A stretch of DNA of 64,000 nt from Nymphaea colorata (Eukaryota; Streptophyta; Magnoliopsida; Nymphaeales; Nymphaeaceae). Under the pieces are notes generated by a model, which saw only the letters and a list, made by a program, of their open reading frames with translations, did not search any database and was not told the origin of the DNA. Positions 34,830 through 46,707 of this stretch are shown here, piece after piece (positions within the stretch are counted from its first letter, which is position 1; each line of letters opens with the position of its first letter). The DNA lies in the NCBI RefSeq assembly GCF_008831285.2, contig NC_045150.1:17684600-17748599 (forward strand). The letters are read 5' to 3'. The translations under genes were made by a program, and so were the position numbers.

Positions 34830-36700
34830 ATCTGTCACATGGGTGTGGGGCGTGAACATCTATGGGAATTATCTTCAAAAAACTTGGATGCGGGAAATCA
34901 CAATAAAGTTTTAAGTAAATAAAAAAAGATATTCATCCTTTACACTCATAAAATAAATATTACTATACAAAAATATGAAAATATATTACAAATACAAACA
35001 ATGAATCTACCGCGTCTAGCCGTTCGTCATGGATGTTCTGCTTTTCCAGGATTGTCTGTGTGACGGAAGATCCACTCTAATTATCGTGCCTTGATCTATG
35101 ACATACTATGAAAAATGCAAGAACTGCAGAACCGTTGCATTTGTCTCTGATGCCAGTTTTAGGAATGCATCTATTATATATCAGTTGTGACCTATGATAC
35201 ACAGTGATGGAGCTTGTATTCTGCATTAAGTGTAACCCATGGTGCACCCCTATTTCTTATCATACTGTACAAGGAGGATAGGAATTTGAGCATCCAACAG
35301 TCATCTGAGATGGTAGGCATGCAATTGAATAATGATTTTTTTATTTGCATGAAACAAACCCACCTGCCTCTTGGGATCCAAACTGAGAATATTACTAAGA
35401 AATCCTCTTCTTTTAGTCTAGATGATCATCAGATCGCTGAGTGCTTCTGAATTTAATGTCTCGACTCTTGACATGTAGAGTTGGTCGCTGGCAATAATGA
35501 CCAAAAACATATGAACAAAAAAAATTATTAACATTAGAAACTTGTCAATATGGACCATCGACTTGTTAAAGGTATTTAGAAAGATAAGTTATGTTAGTCA
35601 TGATCAAACTTGTTTTGTATTATAAATTTTTTTTTGCATGAATTAAGCGTAAGAGAAGTCCTATGTTAAAGGAAAGTAATGGTAGTAATAACCATCTAAT
35701 AAGCCTGTTTACCCATGAGATTGCCTGATCCTATCTACATCCTTTGCTGGTCTGACTGTCTTAAATGCTGCACTGAACTCCCAACTTATGCATTTGCTGA
35801 TGATTTAACCCTGGTCTTGGTTCAAATTTTGTTAATATCTTATGTCTTTAATATCATTTGATGGCATCAGGTTTATTTATTTCACTATTCTTGTTCACCA
35901 TTAAAACAAAATTATTTTGTTTAGTATTTATTTTTTCCATATGAGTAGTGATTCCTCTAGTACGAACATATGCGAGGCTCCTTTGTTGCAGAATTCAAAG
36001 TGCTCTAACTACGTCAATACTGAATGAAAATTAGCAAGCAAGTTGGAGTAACTGTCATGGCGAAAGTTATTCTTTACTTTCCATCACTGGCCAAAGTGTT
36101 ATATTTTGTGTCCATGTGTTAGTAATTCCAACCTGTGACAAATATCACTGGATGAACATGTGGCAGATTGATGTTGGATTAGTTTCCTGGACAAGTTTTG
36201 CTTAGGCCAGTTTGGTTGAAGGGAAAGCTAGTCAGCAAATCTGGTTCCTACTCCACTATGGGCCCCATGGGACCATACAAAATGCACAATAGAGATTTTG
36301 CAGGATCTCCTTTTGATTCTCCAAAAGTAGAAAAGGCTAGGACTATTGGGGATTGAACAAGTATCCAAGAAAAAGCTGGATATGTGTCCAGCTGAAGTTA
36401 CTCGTGCTATCAAAGCTGACCCTTAAAGCAATATATCCTCAATTTCAAAGAATGATGTCTAATATAGCTTTATTACGTGTACCATTTTGATATAATTTAA
36501 TCTACTTGCAAGTAAATACTTTTTATGCCTGTTGTCTGTTTATGATGCAACTGAAAGTGTCCTTGTGGTCAAGTGCCTGGTTCACAGTTTCTGGTTTGGT
36601 GGTTTAGTAGGTTATCGAGAAATACAGACATGTAAATGTTCTTATTCTCACTGTCTAGACAATCGTTTATATGGCTTCAATGTGACGATGCTGCTCATTG
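34830..36700. other. Remainder of MDH intron 4, no gene
   Basis: AT-rich intron sequence with only short chance frames (35214-35450, 36532-36726). Nothing assignable. Confidence 0.45.
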
Positions 36701-38733
36701 CAGGCAAAAACTGGAGCTGGTTCTGAAACACTGTCAATGGTTGGTGCTACTCTGACCTTTTCCATTTCACAGTCATTGTGTTCATGGATTGTGCTACATA
36801 TACTGATCCTTACATTCATAACTACAGGCCTTTGCAGCTGCTAAGTTTGCAGATGCTTGCATGAGGGCCTTGCGGGGTGATGCTGGCATTGTTGACTGTG
36901 CATTTGTTGCTTCTGGGGTATTCTGCTGCTATTTTTCATCTCATCCTTTTATTATCTTTTGTTTTTAGCACTGCTGTAAATTGCTTTTGGTGTTACAGGT
37001 GACAGAGCTACCATTTTTTGCATCAAAGGTTCGGCTTGGGCGCAGTGGTATTGAAGAGATCTATTAATGAGTTTGAAAGGTACGTATACTTGGTTCAACT
37101 TTGGACGCATATATTGTTTTAGTGTTCAGCGCAAGTGTGAATGAGAGAGCGAGGGAGAGAGAGCTATCGGGTTGAAACTTGACGTGTTCTTCTTTCCTCT
37201 TCTTTTTTTACAGGGCTGGCTTAGAAAAAGCAAAGAAAGAGTTGGCAATAAGCATTGAGAAAGGAATTTCCTTTGTCAATAAATAAACTCTCCCTCTCCC
37301 TATCTGTCTCGCTCGCGCCTACTTGCCTTAAGTAGGTTGGTTGGAAGCAGTCATAGCTTCTTTGGAACTAAAGTCTCTTTTTAATTAGAGAGTACTTTTT
37401 AATTAATGGAGGGAGAGATGATTAATCTTCAAAATTATCTTGCCTCATTATCTCAACTCAAGAGCATAGGTTTGCAACTATGCTTTGTGGAGCCCTTAAT
37501 CTCCTATCTCATGGGGAAAAGGGAGTTTTCCACTACTTGCGCATTCTCCACTCTCTCACCATTGTGGTCCACCAGAGTCACCTCGCCAGCCTACTCAATT
37601 CCATCAATGACCATCAGCCCAAAGCCATTGCGGATGGGATTGATCCTCTGGCAAACCCTAGCAAATGACATAAAAATAGATTTCAAATGTGTTATGCTTT
37701 GAAAAACCAACCTCTAAACAGATTCGAAAGCAAGGTTTGGAATATACGGAAAAAATAGAGTAAGAAAGAAGAGCCAGTGAATCCCCTTCACTTATTGCAT
37801 CTCATGTCTTTACATTGTCCACGACCTGTATGTGTGAGAGAGAAGGGAAAGCGAGAACCTGAAGGATAGTCGATGGTGAGGAGGAGAAGATAAAGTAGAA
37901 ACCAGTGATCTATAGAGGAGCATAACTAAGATGAAGATGCCTTCCAATAGAAAATAAAATAGGAGGACTGTTTACTACGAAATGAAAAGATACCATGGTT
38001 TGTCCTTCTTTAAATGAGTCCAACAGCAGCTAACAACCACTGCCCACTGGTAAAATGGAGAGAAAAAGGACAGAGCATTAGGGAACTCAAAACAGAAAAA
38101 GGTCAAAGATACATGAAGCACCAAAACATGATGGCATCAATGAAGGAGATAATGTCATCTCCAGTACGAAGGTTGGGAAAGTAGAAGAAAAATTTCAAGT
38201 GCTCACTGATAAATCCTCTCCATGATCATCAAGTGGAAGAAAAATTTTGAGGGCACAGAGCAGTCACATGTCATTCCTTTCCATGGTCGTTCGGAAAAAA
38301 AAATTTTCAAGTGGTTCCTTATCTCCACGATCATCAGAGGGAATTTTTTTTTTTTTTTTAGCACAGATCTTTCCAATCGTTCATGTTCTCCAGAATCATC
38401 TGATAGAATGAATACCCTTCTTTAAATCACATGAAAGGAAAAAGGTTCACGGGGTTGTGCAAGGGTAAAAGCCCTTGCAAGGAAGGGTGTTCGTGTTGGA
38501 CCCTGGAGTGACGAGGTCACGGGTGTGTTTTTTTAACATCGTTCCATGTCGATCCGTGGGTTACTCCCGATGCCGGAGGTCAAGAAAAAACTAATATAGG
38601 TTTTAGTTAAATCCAAGATGAGGAGCTGCGGAGGAGGTGAATAACTGAAATGGCATGAATAGTTAAATCAGAGTACAGAGAAATCGGAAAAACAAAGTGT
38701 AATCAACCTTAAAAACGTATACAACTCGAGACA

Positions 38734-38835
38734 AATTGAACATTGACTAGAACATGGATTACATATATAAGAGAAAAACAGCACGAATTGAACATTGACT
38801 AGAACCCGGATTACAGATAAGAGAAAAACAGCACA
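38734..38835 (+). repeat. Two-copy tandem repeat, 52-bp period
   Basis: AATTGAACATTGACTAGAAC starts at 38734 and 38786. Both copies continue through GGATTACA and GAGAAAAACAGCAC. Confidence 0.85.
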
Positions 38836-39069
38836 AATACTTACTGTTTAGAGTAGAATCCTCAATCCAGCAAGAAAGTGGCTGGTGGTAGGTTTCTCTC
38901 CAAAATTTTTGCAATAAAATCAATAAAAATAAAAAACTTAAGACTATCAGTAAAAGTGAAAAATAATGGCCTCCAGAGGTTATAAGTTATAACCGGACAC
39001 CGTTGTTGTGCAGTCCTCGGCCGATAGTCGGTGACGGCAACACCATCAGAGGGAAAATGCAGCACATTG

Positions 39070-39073
<4 letters not shown>

Positions 39074-39102
<29 letters not shown>
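39074..39102. repeat. Microsatellite (TA)n
   Basis: Uninterrupted AT/TA run of about 29 bases. Confidence 0.95.
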
Positions 39103-39106
<4 letters not shown>

Positions 39107-39448
39107 CACCAATGACATACTCAGATCCTCAATCGAGATGCCGGAGGATTGGGCATGTGCACCGTGCAGTCACTGGTAGTTAAGTGTGCATCCTGATCCA
39201 CTTCGCACTCATCCAAGATATACAAGCTATCCTTCAATCTATCCATTCTAAGCTAATCATACTCCTTCATTGACGGTCCTTTAGTTCATAAAAATTCTCA
39301 TTAAACATTAAACCATAATTTGAATTCTCACAAAGATTGGAGACTGAAAGGATGTTAATGATAATGTCTAGTACAGGAAGGGATGTTTTTCAAGGTAATG
39401 GCTAAAGATATGCAAACTTCTCCAACATGGGATACTTTAATTTTGGTT

Positions 39449-40335
39449 CTAAACGTACACAAGTTGATAGGTGGGTGGTTCATGTATGTTTAAAAGGAGA
39501 TTAATGATATGGTGAGTTGCACCAGTATCAAGAATCCATGGCTGGTTGGAGCTTATGCATGAAATGGTGGAGGGAAGTTTACATGAAATATTCACTTTGG
39601 GTTCAATGGCGCCTTGCTCAAGATTCTCCATGAATTCAAGAAATTTTTGAAACAATTGTGTATTTTCCCATTGATAGAAGAGGACCCTCCTACATTAGCC
39701 TTCATCGATGCACTAGAAAAAAAACAAAACTTGTTTGGGAAACCAACAATGAAATAACATTTATCTTTGGTGTCTCCTAATTTGCCACAAAGTTCACATT
39801 TGAGCCCATGTCTTGCGATCTTCTCCTTTACTTGAAAATTTTTATTCCCTTGTTGAGTTTGAACAGTGAAAAAAACGCCTTTTTCTTTAATTTGGACAAG
39901 AATCAGCTCTCTGTCTTTCTTCTTGAACAAGAAGGGAATAGCATTTTCGCAATGGTGAGAACTGGATCCACACATAATTAAGATCTCACCTTAGATTGCA
40001 GCATAGCTATCATTCAGGCTGTTCAAGAACTGAATAAGTGTTCTTGCTGTCAAAGATCCATATCAGCTTACATAGATCTACATGAACAACTGGGAACATT
40101 AATATATAATGCTGGCAAGTCTCACAATCCTTTCAACTTAATACAATATGCTGAATTAGAAGATTGTGGTTGTTTGTAGCTTACGATTTGACATTGTATT
40201 TGATACACACATGGCTCATTTGATTGACAGAACCTAAAGTGAAAATCATTCCATGCATCTTCAGATGTCTTATCATACAAAAAAACTAGTCAATAAGTCC
40301 TTGTGAATGGAATTAAGGATCCAGGATTAAACTAG
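39449..40335 (-). pseudogene. Ty1/copia gag and protease fragment
   Basis: On the minus strand, from about 40335 leftward, decayed gag helices (LKGL, then a broken F-L-N-S-L-N-D-S-Y-like segment near 40020) lead into an open frame at 39975-39592. That frame has a degenerate zinc knuckle CELCGKLGDTKDKCYFIVGFP in which the usual His is Asp. An overlapping frame (39655-39449) has WILDTGATHHI, the copia protease active site with Asp-Thr-Gly. The frame change between them and the lack of integrase and RT to the left show it is a truncated fragment. Confidence 0.85.
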
Positions 40336-40340
40336 ATTAT

Positions 40341-41079
40341 GGAATTGCTTGCATGTGTTCAAGGAACTTGGGCTAGCAGGTTTTTCAATTGGTGCCACGA
40401 GTCCACAAAACTGAGCTTATTTTTCATGTTCAGTGCCACAATCATAGATTTTCATCGCATCATGTGGTTATTATCCATCAACATGGGAAACAAGAGTCGT
40501 ACCAGGTCCAAATCCTTCGATCTGTTCCTCATAGCTTCTCTCTGCTGGTTGTGTCGGGGTCAGGTGTAAATGTATTGCACCATCAGCTTTGTACTATTCT
40601 CTACCCCATGAGGACCAAGACATAGTGCGCATGGCTGGAATCAAACTAGCAACGCTTTTTTTGTTTTTTTCACACTACCAGCCTGACATGCTACATTATT
40701 CTCCTTCAGGCTGGTCTTCGTGTACTTTGCATTTGCCAGAGTTTGACTTGATAATTGGTTCTTTCATGGCCATCCACTCATTCCATGCATCTGGCAGCTG
40801 ATATGATAGAAAGAAGGGAAAAGTTATCATGCTTTTTAGCTCTTAAGTCCTAGTTCTAAGTGACAATAAAATTTATTCCAATCTTTTCAACGTCCTACAT
40901 TTCAATTTTAAACGGATCAATAAAATGCTCTTACACTCCATCTTTTCAATTTTCCGTTCCATGTGAGGACGAGAAACCAATCTGAGATACCAAACCCTTT
41001 TAGCTAGCTATGCTGTTCAGGCAGTAAATTAGTCCTACATATGGGGCAGATTCAGATACATGGCTTCTTCATTTTGGCC
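40341..41079. other. Intergenic sequence, no gene recognised
   Basis: Three overlapping short plus-strand frames (40339-40569, 40389-40625, 40589-40801) show no known motif. The first part may be the decayed N-terminal gag of the minus-strand copia fragment. Confidence 0.4.
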
Positions 41080-41262
41080 ACTGGCAAAGCCAGAATTTGG
41101 GCTAGAGGGACACTAGTTCCATAACTTTAGTACTATTAGGGGCACCTATATATATATAAACAATCACATATATCAAAGCATTAATGTGAAAACAAGCATA
41201 CTTTGTGAGGCTGGTATGCGCAACTACTCACACAAGCCACCATGTGGCTCCGCCACTGATCC
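41080..41262. mobile_element. Small hAT-like MITE, about 183 bp
   Basis: The left end has ACTGGCAAAGCCAGAATTTG; the right end read inward has AGTGGCGGAGCCACAT, the well-known AGTGGCGGAGCC plant hAT terminus. TTTTGGCC flanks both sides (41072-41079 and 41263-41270), a perfect 8-bp target duplication. The left terminus appears to lack about five bases compared with the right. A TATATATATA run lies in the middle. Confidence 0.65.
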
Positions 41263-41429
41263 TTTTGGCCCATTCCTCTGATTATGAGCCAGAAATTAAG
41301 ACTGCATGTATAATTGTTCAGGGTCCACTAGTTTGCAAGTTGCAACCCTCCTTAGACCTTGACAGAGGAATCTGGCTCTACAAGCAAGGAAGACCTCACT
41401 AAGACAAGGGAAGTGAAGGACTTGGATTT

Positions 41430-41900
41430 GAAGTGGATGCACCGTATATCAGATGTTTTCACATATTCATATTGGAATTCGGTTTCAAATGGTTTTAAAA
41501 CTCACAACCTGAATCCGGTTTGACATTCGCATCTTCAGTCCAATTCAACGTCGACTTTTAGATATACAACTGAATCTGAACCGCATTATGATATGTCAAG
41601 AACCAGCTTCCAAAATGTATGAATGTGAGATATATGATATTCATTAAAAAGAAATACAAATTCAAAACCAAATCCGAAACCAATCAGATATTTATTTTAA
41701 AACAAATTCAAATCCAATTGGTTATTTACTTAAAACATAGCCCAAATCCGATTGGATGCCAGCTCCTTAAACTGAACCCAATCCAATTTTTTTAGTGGAA
41801 ACAAACTTCTTTCCAAATACAAATTTCTAGCTAAAAGCAATTCACTTGCATGTCTTATCCAAATCTGATTCACTGACATCCCTCCCGGGAGTCCCGGGTC
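41430..41900 (+). repeat. Dispersed repeat, copy 1 (upstream of the NIP gene)
   Basis: Contains a series of AATC(C/T)GAA-type words, TTATGATATGTCAAGAACCAG near 41587 and a CACTGACATCCCTCC end. The same ordered words occur at 46760-46990 and 48391-48840, so these are members of one old repeat family clustered around and inside the aquaporin gene. Confidence 0.5.
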
Positions 41901-42156
41901 CCAACTTGGATGCATACTCATGATTTGGGCCCACCCACCCAATTGGCAAAATTAAGATGTTTAGGGTTTTCAGCTCTCAAGGTGCAGGGAGATGACTTGT
42001 GGACTCTGCAACTCTGTCAGCCACCTAACCTTAACCAATTTCAGTTGGACTAATCCTCCTCTCTATTCCGATCAGATGCAGCGTGGATTTTAAGTGCTAT
42101 GAAATGGATTAGGATGAAAGTCCGGGTTTTCAGGATCTAACGCTCCAGCTGCATGC

Positions 42157-42163
42157 TATTTAA
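42157..42163 (+). promoter_or_regulatory. Possible TATA-like box of the NIP gene
   Basis: TATTTAA in GCTATTTAACG, 160-166 bases before the start codon and followed by a CT-rich stretch that would be the 5' leader. Weak evidence. Confidence 0.3.
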
Positions 42164-42322
42164 CGTCGATCCAGAGAAAGGGGCCAAGAATCTTGCTATT
42201 CTCTTTCTCTTCATCCCCGTCGGCATCTATCAGCAACTTGGTGATTAACGCCTCTGCTGGTAATTTGATCTCATTAGCCACCAAAAGGGAGAAAGAGGAG
42301 TAGAAGACGATCGACTTCGGCC

Positions 42323-43199
42323 ATGTCCATCAGAAAAGAAGACTGCATTGAAGAAGATGCAACGAAGCTGGAAGAGGGTTGCAGCAGAGTTCAAGCGCAG
42401 CACAATTCTCCACAGAAGGATTGCTGCCCATCGGTCATGTTCATACAGAAGGTGAGTTGGCTGCCTTGGATTAATTTCTTTGTGACATCGCTTGCTGCTT
42501 TTATCAATTAGCGGCTTATGAATCTGCTATTAGAGATGGGATCCCTTTCTCTTACCCTCGGAACCAAAAACGGAAAAAGTTTCTTTCTTTATATGTCAAA
42601 AATATCTATCACTACGATACCCTAAGGAATTGCAGCAATGGAGGAAGGCTGTAAGTGTGACCCATTAAGTATTGCCAGCCATAGTTCAAATTCCACAAGC
42701 ACAGTCACGTGTTGTCCATGTGGAAGACGAAGACCCATCAGACCTATATCGTCATATATCCATCTGTGTTCCTCCTAAATCTTGTTATTCTTCTCGATCG
42801 TAAATCTTCTGCTTCTTAATTTGAGTGATCATAATCATCTTGGAAGATTTGATTGGCGTACTGGGAAGAAACATTAGTCGACTTTCTCCTTACATCACCT
42901 CAAAGATAAGTGTAACGAAAGATCAGGAAATAGAATATTCTGTACAATATTTTCCAGGTTGTTAAGCGAACATGGAACTCGATCGGTTTATCGTCTTGAC
43001 AGATACTTCAAACTGGTGGGCGTTTGCTATGGACCTTGTCGTGATGTTCGACACTGCTGTCAAAATTTTAAACTGAAACGATTCAGGGAACCCAATAGGT
43101 TATGCGAATTATTTTATATATTTAAATACATAAATGAACATAATATAAAGAGGAGGAAAGAGAGGGAGCCTGGATTTCCATATATATATATATATATAC

Positions 43200-43233
<34 letters not shown>

Positions 43234-45599
43234 CACGCTGCCAATTTAATCTTCGATGGATGATTGAGAGAAAAAAAATGTGAATTAATATTAAATACCA
43301 AAAATATCCATCAAGTTTTTCTTCTTGCTTCTTTTAACTACCTACCATGTTAGATTAGATAGCTTTGGTTGGATGATTTAGTGACTTTAAAAAACCAGAC
43401 CATTGAATTTATATATATATATATATATATGAAAGAGAGAGAGAGAGAGATAAAATATAAAAAATAACGAGATAAATAACGTATTCCAAACTTGTATTCA
43501 GCTGTCCAATTTACTGTCTCAGATCAGATCCGCATTCCAGAATTGAATTCAGCTGTCTCAGATCTTACCCATTTGTAACATCGCCTCTATGAAAGATTGA
43601 TTTCCCGCAGATCTCGCATGGACGTGGTCGGATTAATGCTGATCAGTGTGGGAATCAATCAACTAATCAAGTTGCAGATAAGATGAAACCAATCATACTT
43701 ATCGAAGTGAGGTAAATAAAATTGAAATTTAGTTATTGCGAAACCTTATTAGTTATGAGGAATGAATTCACTAGACGTGGAAATAGTAATGTATGAAACG
43801 GTTTTTCTCCATAGATAAAGTGGACACATAGATTTAGCTGGACGCTATCCTTCTTGGTTTTGGATTTTAGATAATATTAATTACATATAAATTTAAAATT
43901 GTTATTGTATGAAACTAATTGAGAAGAGTAGAAGGGTACAAGACTATGTGCTTGTGTGGGCAGTTTCCTGAATGGACTTATATTTTTGTAATACATATTA
44001 GTTCCTCTTCATATACAGTTTAGTATTCTATATATTGGTGCTGCTTAAATTTAAGATTTTCTAAATTTCTGGCTCAGCCATCTTTTCACTTAAATATGCC
44101 AAATTAGTCCTTGAGATTAAGTTTTGTCTATAACACTTACTTTTCTAATAATGTAGTTAATTAAGCACCATTAGCAAAGGTGAATGGGATTAACTAAAAA
44201 ATAGAAATACAAACATTCTCAAATGACAGACATCTTTAACTGACACAGAACCATAATAAACTTCTAACATAATAAATAATACAAAATAATGGATTTTTTT
44301 AAAATGCACTTGTTTATAGCCTTAATAATACAAAAGACTATCAAGTAAGCTGTCAAATCTCGTGAATTGGCACCACCTAGTAAAATCTTCTCTTGCTAAA
44401 CGGGTCAAAATCCTAATTTTGGAATAATAATATACCCGTTTTGTCCGTAATGGTGCCACTAAGAAGTATCACTGCGGGTAACCTTTTTAGACCGGCTTGA
44501 CTCAGACTGTGTACTTTTCTCGGCTTTAGTTGTTGTCCTGCGATATTATATTATATTATATTACTGATTTTTTTTGTTTAAGTGTTTTTTCTAAAGTTTT
44601 TTGTGAAATTATTTAGTAAATTACCATTTAAAAAAAATATGGCAGCATCTGCTATTCCTTCAAAGAGAAGGTTCAAGAGAATATCAAATCTTTTGATCGG
44701 ATTCCTTTTTGGCATCATGATGATGACGAGCCCCTTAGAAAGAGACCCGATCATCTTGTTGAGTGGTGACCGAGTTTGAGTAACCTTACACCCTTTTGTG
44801 GAGAAGATTTTTTATCCTCAATTGGAAAGAATGGGTCTCGTGCTAATTTGAGCTATTTTGAGGAAGCATCGGCTCTCTGCCAAGCAGAGGACTTTCCTAC
44901 TCACCCGGAAATGTTCTTCTTGGACTTGACTTGTTCAAATAAGAAATGAACATTTGACTTGTTCAAGTTACTAAAAGTTAAGTGTGCCCGTGGGTACACC
45001 GGGAAGTCATTGGTTTTTCCTAACCACATTAAACTGTGTGCATTTACATATATGTGTAAATTTTTAATTTTTTTTTTTTTTTTAGATAGGGCCAGACTCC
45101 ATACCTTGGTTCTGCCTCTGCTCTAAAGTGCAAGAAAATGATATCATTCCCAACAGTCTAATTTATAATCTTCTTTACGCCACCACTATAACACACCGCC
45201 AACACCCAAGCATGTGTCTTTCTAACCAAGTAAATCTTTGTGTTTGTGTATGTTTGCTACTTTTCTTCTTCTTAAAGTGGAGAGTGCAAGAAAACATCGT
45301 TCATAACCGTCTCTTGCATTGGTAGCCACCACTACAAGATGTTGAAGATCTTTGGCCTTGCCGAACCATGTAAATATTTGTGTACTTGTAATGCTTGTTT
45401 CCTTTTTTTTCTTCTCAATCTCAAGAATAGTGTAATAAGACGTCATTCTTGAGCATCTTTTGCCTTGGTAACCACCATTATAAAACACACAAATTATCAG
45501 CCACAAATTAAGTCGCATGGGTATAGGTATAGGTATAATTCGGACTTACAAGTACGGAATTGGTAATTTTAAAAAATAGAGGGAGATGAATACAATACG

Positions 45600-45634
<35 letters not shown>

Positions 45635-46672
45635 CACGCAAAATAGTAAGAAAATCAAAATAACAGCGACATTCAAATAAACAAGTAAGATAAACAAATA
45701 CGTTGTATAGTAATGAACAGTAACTCTAAAACACAGAATGAAATCTGAATTAAAAAAATTTAAGTCAAGTAAATTAAGTAGTTGGATCAACTTTGAGATA
45801 AAAAAACACTCATGTGTGTGTTCAAGTACTCACTTTTTGATACAGTCTAGCGATATGTGTACGTCGACCTTGCAAAGTGCCTGACCTAGGCCACATAACA
45901 TGCAGTTTTTCTGAATGCACATTGCAGATGATCGCGGAGGTATTCGGGACGTACTGTGTGATCTTCAGCGGGTGTGGATCGGTGGTTGTGAATGACATAT
46001 ATGGGAAGGTGACGTTCCCTGGCGTGTGCATCACATGGGGCCTCATCGTCATGGTGATGGTGTACTCGGTGGGACACATCTCGGGCGCCCACTTCAACCC
46101 TGCCGTCACCCTTGCCTTTGCCATCTTCAGGCGCTTCCCTTGGAAGCAGGTCAGTCGTTTCTTTCGTCACCGAGTCTGCCGGACTCGGACCATTCAGTAC
46201 TAGGGGTGGACATGGACCTCAAAAATGTTCTTATTTTTATATTGATATCTTTTAGGTAATATTTTTTATTTTCATACTAAAGCACCTTAAAAATTTAAAA
46301 TTTAATATCTAGTGTCCTTTAGCAAGACCTTTTAGCTCCACCCGTATTCACAAAAAAATCTTGACTCCACCCTCTCTTTCTGTCTCTCTCCATAACTGTT
46401 CTGTGTGTTTGAGGCAGGTGCCAGCTTATGTGGTAGCCCAGCTCCTGGGCTCCGTCATGGCCAGTGGGACACTACATTTGTTGTTTGACGTGAAGCCTTC
46501 GGACTACTTTGGAACGGCACCAGCCGGCACTACTGTTCAGTCCTTTGCCATTGAGATCATCATCTCCTTCATCTTAATGTTCGTCATCTCCGGCGTAGCA
46601 ACCGATACGCGAGCAGTAAGTACTACCAATTATATACATATTGCACGTAAGTTCATGAGCTATACATCAAGT

Positions 46673-46707
<35 letters not shown>

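Larger units (their letters stand above)
37287..39440. other. Intergenic region, no gene recognised
   Basis: Overlapping frames at 37406-37702 and 37480-37668 look protein-like (for example LLSHGEKGVFHYLRILHSL) but I recognise no family. A 52-bp tandem duplication (38734-38835), a poly-T run near 38345, repeated GATCATC(A/T)-centred segments (38220-38400) and a TA microsatellite (39074-39102) are present. Confidence 0.4.

Noticed and set aside
45822-46170. Antisense frames of 94-100 codons across NIP exon 2
   Set aside because: Shadows of the GC-richer coding exon; the sense strand carries the conserved aquaporin helices.
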